This document shows, piece after piece, positions 30,769 through 38,994 of a stretch of 47,737 nt of DNA; positions within the stretch are counted from its first letter, which is position 1; every line of letters starts with the position of its first letter. The DNA is from Sutterella sp. Lineage in GTDB: Bacteria; Pseudomonadota; Gammaproteobacteria; Burkholderiales; Burkholderiaceae_F. The notes under the pieces are model-generated. The model saw only the letters and a list, made by a program, of their open reading frames with translations, had not been told where the DNA came from and searched no databases. The stretch lies in NCBI GenBank assembly GCA_019418235.1, contig DYCH01000045.1:1-47737 (forward strand). Reading direction: 5' to 3'. The position numbers were made by a program, and so were the translations under genes.

Positions 30769-31569
30769 TTACTCCCGTGTGTCGCGTTCCATGTCCTCTT
30801 TTAACCACTCAAGAATGTCATCACATTGCGTGATGGCATCTGCCATTTCTTCCGGTGCACTAGGCACTTCGGGCGGAACGCATGTCACCACATAAGAGTC
30901 TAACAATTCTTTGCCGGCATTATTCAAAATGGTATTGCGCCAAATACCTTGATATTGTGTACTTTGGATATTGGCATTAGCAAAACCGGAGAGCTCAATC
31001 GCAATATCGCCAACCCCTAACATGGCCGTTAAATAATCTTTATCAATATCGGATAAGGGTTGACGCGTGAGCTCCACCATGTAGGGCGGATCAAAGGAGA
31101 TTTGATCGAGCTTAACGTTACCTTGAGCGTGTTCTAACTCCTTTAAAACCGCAGGGGCAACAAACACCCCTTCAGGGACGGCCTCAGGCGTTTCTAGTTG
31201 AGCGCTGGAAGCTTTTAAAGCATTCAACAGGGGGGAAGGTAGGCTAGAGACTTCAAAGCGCTGAGAGTCCTTTTCTTGCACTCGCCACACACCGCTGATA
31301 CCGGTTTCAGCCATGCGAACATCGTCTTTACGCAAAACAATGCGTGCTTCACCTAAGCCTAACGTTGCCAAAATAAAATCCATGTGCTCCGGCTCAAACG
31401 TATCAAAGTCAATCGCACAAAGATTTTTAGATTCTTGAAGTTCAACACCCGATTTCAGAGCTCTTTTGATTTTCTCTACAAGCTCAATGGTTTCTTTAAT
31501 CGCGGCCAATTCCGTCTCACGATCCAAATCAACATTGGCCCAACGGATGGACGTGTGATGCATACTCAT
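30769..31569 (-). CDS. hupH: Hydrogenase expression/formation protein HupH/HyaF
   Basis: A 266-residue accessory protein of the HupH/HyaF family, needed for uptake-hydrogenase assembly, probably of the small subunit. Two similar halves are visible, each with the pattern (I/L)xx(T/A)xLGxG(E/D)x(R/A)I followed by GxWR: about LATLGLGEARIVL...SGVWRV and LTAMLGVGDIAIEL...QGIWRN. I placed the start at ATG 31569, preceded by AAGGA with 8-base spacing; the upstream in-frame ATG 31593 would overlap hyaE. Confidence 0.85.
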   Translation of the reverse strand: MSMHHTSIRWANVDLDRETELAAIKETIELVEKIKRALKSGVELQESKNLCAIDFDTFEPEHMDFILATLGLGEARIVLRKDDVRMAETGISGVWRVQEKDSQRFEVSSLPSPLLNALKASSAQLETPEAVPEGVFVAPAVLKELEHAQGNVKLDQISFDPPYMVELTRQPLSDIDKDYLTAMLGVGDIAIELSGFANANIQSTQYQGIWRNTILNNAGKELLDSYVVTCVPPEVPSAPEEMADAITQCDDILEWLKEDMERDTRE

Positions 31570-31580
31570 AATTCGTTTCC

Positions 31581-32045
31581 TTATTCCTCGCAACCGCCGG
31601 ATGCGTCCTTATTAAGAAGCGCAATCGTGCGTGGTGCTGGCTTTTCCTGCAATAAAATTTCAGGAATTAACCGACAATACTCTTCCCACGTTTTTAACCC
31701 TTGAACAGCGCCCCAAAATACGTCATCAATAAAGATCGCAACGGATGGCATTGAACGCAAGCCCCAACGTGCCGCAAGACTGCGAGCCACTTTAAAGTCT
31801 GCCCAAGCGGTCTCAACGAGCATGCCTTCAAAAGCCTTTTTTAATTCCGGTGCAATCACCGCCATATCAAGCGTTGTTTTACGATCATTGGGATTGTCGG
31901 CAAAGATCGCAAGCTTTAAACCTTCTTTTGCCAAAAACGCCTCAATATTGTCCTCATTGAGATGAGAAAAACCTTCGGCCTCAAACAAACGAAGTAAAGC
32001 AGGGTGCTTTTGATCATCAATGTAGTTTGTTTTTACTGTTGCCAT
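31581..32045 (-). CDS. hyaE: Hydrogenase maturation factor HyaE/HupG (thioredoxin-like)
   Basis: A 154-residue protein with a thioredoxin-like fold that lacks the CxxC motif. The central part, VETAWADFKVARSLAARWGLRSMPSVAIFIDDVFWGAVQGLKTW in outline, with the cis-Pro segment SMPSVAIF, matches HyaE/HupG. These are chaperones of the Tat-exported small subunit precursor (HyaA). It lies 3 bases after hupF in the operon. Confidence 0.85.
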   Translation of the reverse strand: MATVKTNYIDDQKHPALLRLFEAEGFSHLNEDNIEAFLAKEGLKLAIFADNPNDRKTTLDMAVIAPELKKAFEGMLVETAWADFKVARSLAARWGLRSMPSVAIFIDDVFWGAVQGLKTWEEYCRLIPEILLQEKPAPRTIALLNKDASGGCEE

Positions 32046-32048
32046 GCA

Positions 32049-32393
32049 TTAATCCTCGAGTGTTTTCTTTCCAACCAATGCCTTTAAGTGTTCGGGCAAC
32101 TGAGGCTCTTCATGAATAAGATCGCCAAAGCCGCTTTCAATCGTAGCAGCGTCGCCCTCTCCTCTCATCACGGCATCCACACACTTTAGCGCTTCTGAAA
32201 TTTGATTGGCTTCTGCCTCATCGATTTTACGCAAGGCGACCGAACGAAAAACTAGAATAAAGTCTCCTTCTTTCACTGCATCCAAAAGGGAGATATCAAT
32301 TTTTTCTTCGCCCGCATTGCCTTCAACCATGGCGACTTGGCCACCGGCCACTTTCTTAACGGACAGGACTTTCTTAGGAATGGCTATGCACAT
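32049..32393 (-). CDS. hupF: HypC/HupF-family hydrogenase chaperone
   Basis: A 114-residue HypC-family protein beginning MCIAIPKKV, with the essential Cys2. The family strand-turn GDFILVFRSVALRKIDEAEA follows. A C-terminal extension of about 35 residues separates HupF from HypC. HupF acts with the hydrogenase large subunit and has been linked to protection under oxygen. A separate canonical hypC is at 42191. Its start overlaps the end of the protease gene by 10 bases. Confidence 0.9.
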   Translation of the reverse strand: MCIAIPKKVLSVKKVAGGQVAMVEGNAGEEKIDISLLDAVKEGDFILVFRSVALRKIDEAEANQISEALKCVDAVMRGEGDAATIESGFGDLIHEEPQLPEHLKALVGKKTLED

Positions 32394-33019
32394 GATTTAT
32401 CCTCTGCCTTTAAAAATCGAATGTCCCCTACCCGACAAGCTTCCGTCGCTTTCGGGCGTTCGGTTTCATAGGGATCAAGCTCCAATGAGGAAAACCCCAA
32501 CGGTTCGACAACTTCATTGGCATCACGCTCTTTGACTTCAAAGCCCCACTTTTTAAGTTCATCTTGGGCTAAATCAACCGCTTCACCGACCCTTGCCTTG
32601 ACAACGTCGGTCAAACTGCCACCGTAGTCATTGAGCTCTTTCGGTTGAACACCAATGACGGTGAGTGCCTCAGGTTCGTACCCACCCAATGCGGCGGTGA
32701 CCAACACATCATTCATCCCCGTTTGATGGGGCGAAATTTTGGTGCTCGACCAAAGCTTAATGTCATCGTCTCGAAGCACACGCAAGGTGCCGGCCTCGGC
32801 CTTTAGATCACAACAATCAAAAAGCAAAATACGACGCGAATCCGTGACGTCATTGATGAGGTAGTTGCCAAGCGTGCCTCCGTCCATCACACGAATGCCT
32901 TCAATTGCCTTAAAACGTTGATGAAACGCCTCAACCGCACGAACACCAAAGCCTTCATCGGCCCATAAAATGTTTCCGATGCCTAATACCAATACTTCGG
33001 TTGGAAAGTTTTTACTCAT
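32384..33019 (-). CDS. hyaD: Hydrogenase maturation endopeptidase HyaD/HupD
   Basis: Nickel-dependent specific protease that cleaves the C-terminal tail of the large subunit HyaB after metal insertion. The motif VLGIGNILWADEGFGVRAVE holds the first metal Glu, VMDGGTLGNYL the Asp, and SPHQTGMNDVL the His. The protein is 211 residues; the last 40 (PYETERPKATEACRVG onward) are a tail longer than in E. coli HyaD. A 120-base gap with a hairpin separates it from hyaC. Confidence 0.92.
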   Translation of the reverse strand: MSKNFPTEVLVLGIGNILWADEGFGVRAVEAFHQRFKAIEGIRVMDGGTLGNYLINDVTDSRRILLFDCCDLKAEAGTLRVLRDDDIKLWSSTKISPHQTGMNDVLVTAALGGYEPEALTVIGVQPKELNDYGGSLTDVVKARVGEAVDLAQDELKKWGFEVKERDANEVVEPLGFSSLELDPYETERPKATEACRVGDIRFLKAEDKSCA

Positions 33020-33098
33020 ATTTTTCCTTTATCAAACCCACTGCGTAAAAAACGCCCGCCGATGATGAGAGGTCACATCGCGAGCGTTCGAGAAAGTA

Positions 33099-33127
33099 GG
33101 AAGCAAGTCTCGTTCGTCCTTGCTTCC
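33099..33127 (-). other. Intercistronic hairpin between hyaC and hyaD
   Basis: GGAAGCAAG and CTTGCTTCC (33099-33107 and 33119-33127) form a perfect 9-bp stem with an 11-base loop. No T-run follows on the minus strand, so it is more likely a stabilising or processing element, or a weak pause, than a full terminator. Confidence 0.5.
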
Positions 33128-33139
33128 TTTTCACCCAAA

Positions 33140-33850
33140 TTAATGATGATTTTCTTTAAACATGCGCAGACCCGTGGACATGGAAGAAAGCGTTGTTGCT
33201 CCACCCATGACGTCTTCTCTAAAGGACATGTAAATGTGCGCAATCGAGAAGAGGATGAACACATACATACAAGCATGGTGCACCGTACGCACGGTCTGTA
33301 CATCGCCCAGCAACGAGAATACCCAACCGAACCAAATCATCCAATCCGTATCCCACCCCCAAGCTTGGGCGTAAAGAGCCAAACCGGTGATGATAACCAC
33401 GAAGCTACCGATAACAAACATGGAGAACATCGCCAATTGTGCAAGCGGATTGTGGCCGGCATATTCAGGTGCCGTCTTTTTCAAAAAGAGGTAGTAAAGA
33501 ACTTGAGACCAAACCCCTTTCCACCACTTCAATGACCACAAGGGCGGAATGAAAATCATGCGAGCGTAACGATTGCCGACAATGGCCCAATAGAGGCGAT
33601 AGACAAACAAAGCCGCAAAAATCATCCCGGCCACAAAGTGTGCCAAACGAATGTAACCAAAGTCATACGTAACCCAAGTGTCTCCCAAATTGGCGACCAT
33701 CGGTTCACCAATTAAGAAACCGGTCACGATCATGACAAACATGCACGCTGCCATTGCCCAGTGCCAGACTCGAACAGGAGCCTCCCAGACATAGATCGGT
33801 TGCGTGCCTTGCGAGGCGTCAACCTCAAAGGTGACGGGATCAATTTTCAT
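33140..33850 (-). CDS. hyaC: Ni/Fe-hydrogenase b-type cytochrome subunit
   Basis: Membrane anchor and electron exit of the uptake hydrogenase; it passes electrons from HyaAB to the quinone pool. The 236 residues contain four hydrophobic helices and histidines in RVWHWAMAACMF, IRLAHFVAG, TVHHACMYVFI and FSIAHIYMSFRED, which match the di-heme ligands of the HyaC/HupC/HoxZ family. The C-terminal FREDVMGG is a family signature. It follows hyaB by 9 bases. Confidence 0.94.
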   Translation of the reverse strand: MKIDPVTFEVDASQGTQPIYVWEAPVRVWHWAMAACMFVMIVTGFLIGEPMVANLGDTWVTYDFGYIRLAHFVAGMIFAALFVYRLYWAIVGNRYARMIFIPPLWSLKWWKGVWSQVLYYLFLKKTAPEYAGHNPLAQLAMFSMFVIGSFVVIITGLALYAQAWGWDTDWMIWFGWVFSLLGDVQTVRTVHHACMYVFILFSIAHIYMSFREDVMGGATTLSSMSTGLRMFKENHH

Positions 33851-33859
33851 ATTGACCTC

Positions 33860-35623
33860 CTAGCGCACGCGAACGTCACAAAGTTCATGCCCTTCGGGGT
33901 CTAACAAGTGCGTGGCACAGGCCAGACACGGGTCGAAACTGTGAATAGTGCGAATAATTTCTAACGGACGATGACCATCGGCCATGGGCGTACCGATAAG
34001 ACTCGTTTCAAAAGCACCTTGTTGGCCTTCTTCGGAACGCGGAGATGCATTCCAAGTCGTGGGCACAATGGCTTGCCAGTTAGCAATGCGCGTGTCTTTA
34101 ATCACGCACCAGTGACCCAATGCTCCGCGCGGTGCTTCACAGAAACCCACACCTCGGCATTCCTTAGGCCACGTCTTCGGTTCCCAGAATTCCATGTTGG
34201 CAGCCACTTCATCGCCCAAACGAATATTGGCAATTAAGTCGTCCACATATTGCACCATCTTGTGTGCTGTCCAATGGCATTCCAAGGCGCGAGCAGCATG
34301 GCGACCCAAGGTTGAATAAACCGCTTCCAAAGGAAGGTTAAGTTCTTTCAACAAATCAAGTGCCGGTTCTTTAAAGTGCTTCACGTCCTTAGCCACAGAG
34401 ACGATCAAGCGAGCCAAGGGACCGACTTCCATCATGTGACCCCTCCAACGCGGGCTCTTAATCCAAGAGTATTTACCGGCTTCACCCAACCAATCAAACT
34501 TGGTGTTCGTGCCGACAGAGCCTTCAGACAATTCAAAGGCTTGATCGGTTACGCCTTCCCACGGATGCAATCCCTTTTTACCATCCGGATACTTGTACCA
34601 TGAGTGATCCACAAATTCTTGAATTTGATTGAGGTCACGCAAATCCACATCATGAACGTGCGTCAAGTCACCGTCAATGATTGCCCCCATCGGCATTTGC
34701 AACGACTTTTCAGACCAGTCGTTAGCAATTTCCGGGAAGTCGCCATAGCACAGTACGTTCTTCTTCACCAAGCCACCACCGTACTTAAACCATTCCGGAT
34801 AGAACGAGGCAATGGCCTTAATGTCAGGCAAATACACGTTTTCAACAAAGTCCACGGTTTGCTTTGCGATATCTCGCATATAGTTCATGGTCACTTCATT
34901 GATCATGTTGCCGGCGGCACCCGTTTCATGCATATTGATCGGACAGGCAACGCCACCCACCAAATAATTCGGGTGAGGATTCTTACCGCCCAAAATCGTA
35001 TGGATTTTGACGATTTCTTTTTGGAAATCTAACGCTTCCAAGTAGTGCGTCACGGCCAACAAATTCACAGCGGCGGGCAATTTCATTGCCGGGTGATCCC
35101 AATAACCGTTGGCAAAAATCCCCAATTGACCAGAGGCGACAAACTTCTTCAAACGGTTTTGTACGTCACGGAAGTAGCCCGGAGACGACAACGGATGGCG
35201 CGGGCTGATCTTCTTTTGAAGTTCAGAGACTTCACGAGGATCGGCAGACAATGCGCTCACCACGTCGACCCAGTCTAAAGCTGAGAGCTGATAGAAGTGA
35301 ACGATATGGTCGTGCGAATAAAGCGTCGCATTCATCAAGTTACGGATGATGTTGGCATTTTTAGGAATCTTGATGCCGATGGCATCTTCCACGCTTCTGA
35401 CGGCGGCCAAAGCGTGAATACCCGTGCAAACGCCACAGATACGTTCCACAAAGGCCCATGCGTCACGGGGGTCACGCCCCTTTAAGATGACTTCCAAACC
35501 GCGCCACATCGTGCCGGTACTTTGAGAGTCGGTAATTACATTATTGTTGCCCAAGACGGCTTGAACACGAAGGTGACCTTCGATGCGCGTTACAGGGTCC
35601 ACTACAATTCGACGGTCTGCCAT
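33860..35623 (-). CDS. hyaB: [NiFe] hydrogenase large subunit
   Basis: Catalytic subunit of a periplasmic group 1 uptake hydrogenase. The nickel-binding cysteines are in RICGVC (C63, C66) and DPCLAC (C566, C569). Cleavage after H572 would remove a canonical 15-residue tail, the HyaD substrate. The 587 residues match the E. coli HyaB size. RIEGHL near the N-terminus is also typical. It has no signal peptide and is exported with the HyaA precursor. Its start overlaps the hyaA stop by one base. The cleaved tail unusually contains a Cys (HELCDV). Confidence 0.96.
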   Translation of the reverse strand: MADRRIVVDPVTRIEGHLRVQAVLGNNNVITDSQSTGTMWRGLEVILKGRDPRDAWAFVERICGVCTGIHALAAVRSVEDAIGIKIPKNANIIRNLMNATLYSHDHIVHFYQLSALDWVDVVSALSADPREVSELQKKISPRHPLSSPGYFRDVQNRLKKFVASGQLGIFANGYWDHPAMKLPAAVNLLAVTHYLEALDFQKEIVKIHTILGGKNPHPNYLVGGVACPINMHETGAAGNMINEVTMNYMRDIAKQTVDFVENVYLPDIKAIASFYPEWFKYGGGLVKKNVLCYGDFPEIANDWSEKSLQMPMGAIIDGDLTHVHDVDLRDLNQIQEFVDHSWYKYPDGKKGLHPWEGVTDQAFELSEGSVGTNTKFDWLGEAGKYSWIKSPRWRGHMMEVGPLARLIVSVAKDVKHFKEPALDLLKELNLPLEAVYSTLGRHAARALECHWTAHKMVQYVDDLIANIRLGDEVAANMEFWEPKTWPKECRGVGFCEAPRGALGHWCVIKDTRIANWQAIVPTTWNASPRSEEGQQGAFETSLIGTPMADGHRPLEIIRTIHSFDPCLACATHLLDPEGHELCDVRVR

Positions 35624-36720
35624 TATTCTTCCCTCCCGAGATCTTTATTGGTCTTTTTTGCTCGAGCTTGAGCAACGGCTGAAAGTGCTGCATGGGCAAT
35701 CGCTGCGGCACCGACAACACCCACTGTTGCAAGACCGACCTTATCAGCGGTTGCTTCAATGCCACCTAAACCCGGGGGCAACACAGTGGTTTCATGTTCA
35801 TAGAACGAACCCTTATCAAAGAAGTTGGGTTCGGAACAACCGATACAGCCGTGACCGGATTGCACGGGCCAAGACAGGCCTTCGTTCCAACGGATGGTGG
35901 AACAAGCGTTATAAGTGGTCGGGCCCTTGCAACCGACTTTATAGAGGCAGTAGCCAAGCTTTGCGCCTTGGTCATCGAATTTTTCAACGAACTGACCGGC
36001 ATCAAAGTGAGCGCGACGATAGCACTTGTCGTGAATGCGTTGACCGTAGAACATCTTCGGACGACCCAAACGGTCAAGCGGCGGAATACGATCATAGGTA
36101 AGGATATAGGTCACCACCGCAGACATCACTTCCGGAATCGGTGGGCAACCCGGCACCAAAACAATGGGCTTATCTTTAATGATTTCTGTAATCGGAACGG
36201 ACTTCGTGGGGTTGGGTTTTGCTGCTTGCACACAGCCCCAAGCGGCACAAGACCCCCAGCCGATCACGGCTTTGGCGCCTTTGGCCACGTGTTGAATTTT
36301 TCTCAAGAACGTTTCACCACCGGGAATACAGTTCACACCGTCTTCATTAAGAGGGATGTTACCTTCAACGGCCAAGATGTAGTTACCCTTGTATTTGGTG
36401 ATGGTTTCTTCCAAGGCCGCTTCTGCTTGATGACCGGCTGCCGCCATGATCGTATCGTCGTAATCCAACGAAATCATGGATAAGACCAAGTCTTTGGCCA
36501 CCGGGTGGTAAGAGCGGATAAAGGATTCAGTACAGCAAGTACATTCCAAGCCGTGTAACCACACTACCGGCATTCTGGGTTTGGTTTCAATCGCATGGGC
36601 GATCTCTTGAGCACCGGCCGTTCCAAGCCCAAGGCTTGCGGCGGTCAGTGAACAGTACTGAAGAAAGCTTCTGCGGCTGACGCCTTGACGACGCAGAGCT
36701 TGGTATTGTGTTTCGTGCAT
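35623..36720 (-). CDS. hyaA: [NiFe] hydrogenase small subunit, oxygen-tolerant type
   Basis: Electron-transfer subunit with three Fe-S clusters. The Tat signal SRRSFLQ (15-21) precedes the mature start near residue 45. Cysteines 60, 62, 63, 158, 163 and 192 reproduce the spacing of the six that hold the [4Fe-3S] proximal cluster in E. coli Hyd-1 (17, 19, 20, 115, 120, 149). C62 and C163 are the two extra cysteines linked to oxygen tolerance. DKCYRRAHFDAG and GPTTYNACSTIRWNEG carry ligands of the other clusters. A C-terminal membrane helix (about 322-345) is present. AAGGAG precedes the ATG with 8-base spacing. Confidence 0.96.
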   Translation of the reverse strand: MHETQYQALRRQGVSRRSFLQYCSLTAASLGLGTAGAQEIAHAIETKPRMPVVWLHGLECTCCTESFIRSYHPVAKDLVLSMISLDYDDTIMAAAGHQAEAALEETITKYKGNYILAVEGNIPLNEDGVNCIPGGETFLRKIQHVAKGAKAVIGWGSCAAWGCVQAAKPNPTKSVPITEIIKDKPIVLVPGCPPIPEVMSAVVTYILTYDRIPPLDRLGRPKMFYGQRIHDKCYRRAHFDAGQFVEKFDDQGAKLGYCLYKVGCKGPTTYNACSTIRWNEGLSWPVQSGHGCIGCSEPNFFDKGSFYEHETTVLPPGLGGIEATADKVGLATVGVVGAAAIAHAALSAVAQARAKKTNKDLGREE

Positions 36721-36990
36721 AGGGGGTTCTCCTTCGCTCGTTTATACGAAAATTGAACGAGTCTTTATCGGAGCAGCCAATTGCTTCGACTTTTTCATTG
36801 TAGTCTTGAATTGGTCAGAACATAACCCCCCTTCTACCTGCTTTTCTACCACTTAGGTGGCACAAATTCACACTTTGACAATTGGTTGCAATTCATTTGG
36901 CGAAATACCCAAATTGCCATGCACTTATAGCTTAAATCTATTGAAATTGCGGTAACCTAAAAAGTCAACTTAAGGATAAGGGAGCACAAC
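36721..36990. promoter_or_regulatory. Divergent control region between hyaA and hybE
   Basis: 270 bases separate the two halves of the hydrogenase locus. For the plus strand TTGCCA (36914-36919), 17 bases and TCTATT (36937-36942) form a plausible promoter. For the minus strand only a TACAAT -10-like hexamer (near 36796) is apparent. A CTCGTT-N13-AACGAG repeat (36737-36761) and a CCAC-TTAG-GTGG repeat (36849-36860) may be operator sites. I found no -24/-12 sigma54 element. Confidence 0.5.
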
Positions 36991-37515
36991 GTGACTACAT
37001 CTGGCGTTTACGTCTGGCAACGCTCTCCGGAGCGACACTTCGAAGAAGGCTTTCGGCAAATCGCCCAAAATCGTATGCGTGGCCTTCCTATCTGCAATCC
37101 CAAGATTCATGTTCGTGCCTTCGGTTTTACGCGGTACCAAGGACATTGGATCGGCGCTGTTGTCACGCCCTGGTCCATTTTGGTGGTCTTTGCCTGTGGT
37201 GATGCCAAAACGTGGGTTGATGTTCCCGTGACCAAAGTGACCGCCCTTCAATTACCGTCCGGGCCCTTTAGCTTTATGGGTATTGATGACCCCGTTTTAG
37301 GTAGGTATTTAGCCTGCAGTCTCATGAGTCCGCTCACCGACATCCCTGATCAACGAACGGCTGAGGCCATTGCCTCTCAAGCGCTTTCCTTGATGATGTC
37401 TAACAAAACCATCACCATCAAAGAAGAATTGGGAACACCATTAACACCTGAAAAAACACCCTTTGAAAAAACATCTGCCTCAAGAAGGGATTTCTTTGCT
37501 AAACCCTGGAAGTAA
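36991..37515 (+). CDS. hybE: [NiFe] hydrogenase assembly chaperone HybE/HupJ
   Basis: A 174-residue HybE-family protein. MRGLPICNPKIHVRAFGF and GAVVTPWSILVVFACG are the typical N-terminal region, and the C-terminus has SRRDFF, a Tat-like motif often seen at the end of HupJ/HoxT proteins. HybE is thought to recognise the Tat signal of the small subunit and hold back export until assembly is complete. The start is GTG 36991 with GGGAG 6 bases upstream. It opens the plus-strand operon, 11 bases before hupK. Confidence 0.87.
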   Translation: MTTSGVYVWQRSPERHFEEGFRQIAQNRMRGLPICNPKIHVRAFGFTRYQGHWIGAVVTPWSILVVFACGDAKTWVDVPVTKVTALQLPSGPFSFMGIDDPVLGRYLACSLMSPLTDIPDQRTAEAIASQALSLMMSNKTITIKEELGTPLTPEKTPFEKTSASRRDFFAKPWK

Positions 37516-37526
37516 AGGGAAACATA

Positions 37527-38639
37527 ATGAACAACGCCATCACCCTCAAAATCAACCGTGCCGACAGTGATTCCCCGGTGATTGAACTCATCAATCACCG
37601 CACGCGCGCGATTGCGATGGCTGTCGCCGGTAAAACGGCGCCTTTTGCCAAATCGATGCTCCGATCGCTTCTTGGCCTTTGCCCCATTGGGCAAAGCACC
37701 GCTTTTGACTTTGCCTACAAGGCAGCCTTTTTCCCGTGTCAGCTGCACTGCGACACGTTTAGCTCGATGAATCACTTCTTTGAAGAGCGTCAGATTCGTA
37801 ATGCACAAATGCTCATTACGGTTGAAGCCGTTTTGGAAACGCTTCGGGTAATGAGTCTTGACTTCAATGCTTTTGTTTATCACACCAAGGCAAGTGCTGA
37901 GACACTCAAAACTTTAGGGGCTTTAAAAGAACGTTTGTGGACCCTTTCAGCAAAAGACAATTACGGGTTGGCAGTTGATGAACTTTTCGATGACACGCGA
38001 GCTTTTGCAACGCTTTGGTTTATGCGTGAAACCAAAGCCATTGGTGCTATTACGCAAGCCTACGATCGATTCAATAGTCTGCCCTCCATCTCAGGCGACG
38101 CGCTTCTTTTGCCGAGCGAACTTCAACAACCAGAAACACTTGAAGTCCTGATGAATGCGCTTGTCACTAACCCCGGTTTTGCTTTGACACCCGAACTTCA
38201 CACACCTCGAATTACGGGCGCCATTGCCCGCCTTCGTGACCGTCGTGATGCAAGTTTGTCACGCGAAAGTTTTAACATCAAAAACCTCATTCAAGCGCGT
38301 CTTCTGGAGTTACAACACTTTGTCGCGGGCGAATTGCCGCTTTTTGATGTTCGTACTTATCACCATCCCAACGGCTGCAGTCTTTGCCTTGTTGAAACAG
38401 CGCGTGGCACGCTGATTCATATGCTTTCGCTCAATAAAGATGAAGTGAAAACGTTGCATATCATCGCGCCTACGGAATGGAGTTTTCAAAACCGTGGCCC
38501 CATGATTGAACAAATGAATCTTTACGCCCATAAGCACATTAACGATGACAATGCGATGGAGAGCGGTTTATCCATGATGGCAACAGCCTTTGATGCTTGC
38601 ACCCGCATTGACATTGTCAGGGAGAGTGAAAATGCATGA
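37527..38639 (+). CDS. hupK: HupK/HoxV-like hydrogenase assembly scaffold
   Basis: A 370-residue protein that looks like a degenerate [NiFe] large subunit. CPIGQS (about residues 51-56) stands where the RxCGxC motif would be, and FDACTRID near the C-terminus (C358) stands for DPCxxC, so only one Cys of each pair remains. In Ralstonia HoxV is proposed to carry the Fe(CN)2CO unit during assembly of the membrane-bound hydrogenase; HupK of rhizobia is equivalent. Assignment rests on these motifs and on its position between hupJ and hypA. It overlaps hypA by 8 bases. Confidence 0.78.
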   Translation: MNNAITLKINRADSDSPVIELINHRTRAIAMAVAGKTAPFAKSMLRSLLGLCPIGQSTAFDFAYKAAFFPCQLHCDTFSSMNHFFEERQIRNAQMLITVEAVLETLRVMSLDFNAFVYHTKASAETLKTLGALKERLWTLSAKDNYGLAVDELFDDTRAFATLWFMRETKAIGAITQAYDRFNSLPSISGDALLLPSELQQPETLEVLMNALVTNPGFALTPELHTPRITGAIARLRDRRDASLSRESFNIKNLIQARLLELQHFVAGELPLFDVRTYHHPNGCSLCLVETARGTLIHMLSLNKDEVKTLHIIAPTEWSFQNRGPMIEQMNLYAHKHINDDNAMESGLSMMATAFDACTRIDIVRESENA

Positions 38640-38979
38640 GGTCTCCATTGCTGAAGGCATCGTGAGCGTTGTCGAAAAAACCGCCACCCTGCATGACATT
38701 AAACGGATTAAAAGCGTGCGAGTGAGCATTGGAGAACTTGCGGGCGTTGATATTGAAAGCCTTCGTTTTGCATGGCTTTCTGTCACGAAGGGCACCGTGG
38801 TTGAAAACGCAGAACTTGTCATCGAACGACCTGCGGGTGAAGCTTGGTGCATGACGTGCTCAAAATCGGTTCCACTTCACGCTTATGGCCATCCTTGTCC
38901 AGTCTGTGGCGGCTACCAACTCACCGCCACAGGCGGAACTGAATTAAAAGTGATCGACATCATCGCAAGCGATGATTAA
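38632..38979 (+). CDS. hypA: Hydrogenase nickel incorporation protein HypA
   Basis: Nickel metallochaperone that works with HypB. It starts MHEVSIAEGIV with the nickel-binding His2, and two CxxC pairs (CMTC, CPVC) form the structural zinc site at about residues 74-94. The 115 residues are typical. An upstream ATG at 38590 exists within hupK, but ATG 38632 has GGGAG at the right distance and gives the canonical N-terminus. Confidence 0.95.
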   Translation: MHEVSIAEGIVSVVEKTATLHDIKRIKSVRVSIGELAGVDIESLRFAWLSVTKGTVVENAELVIERPAGEAWCMTCSKSVPLHAYGHPCPVCGGYQLTATGGTELKVIDIIASDD

Positions 38980-38994
38980 TAGGAGTAAATGAAT

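Noticed and set aside
35794..36483. A 229-residue plus-strand frame inside hyaA
   Set aside because: It overlaps the hydrogenase small subunit fully, and the translation shows no domain.
36841..36930. Possible sigma54 (-24/-12) promoter in the hydrogenase control region
   Set aside because: TGGCAC at 36858 looks like a -24 element, but no GC dinucleotide lies at the required distance; other GG/GC pairs have wrong spacing.
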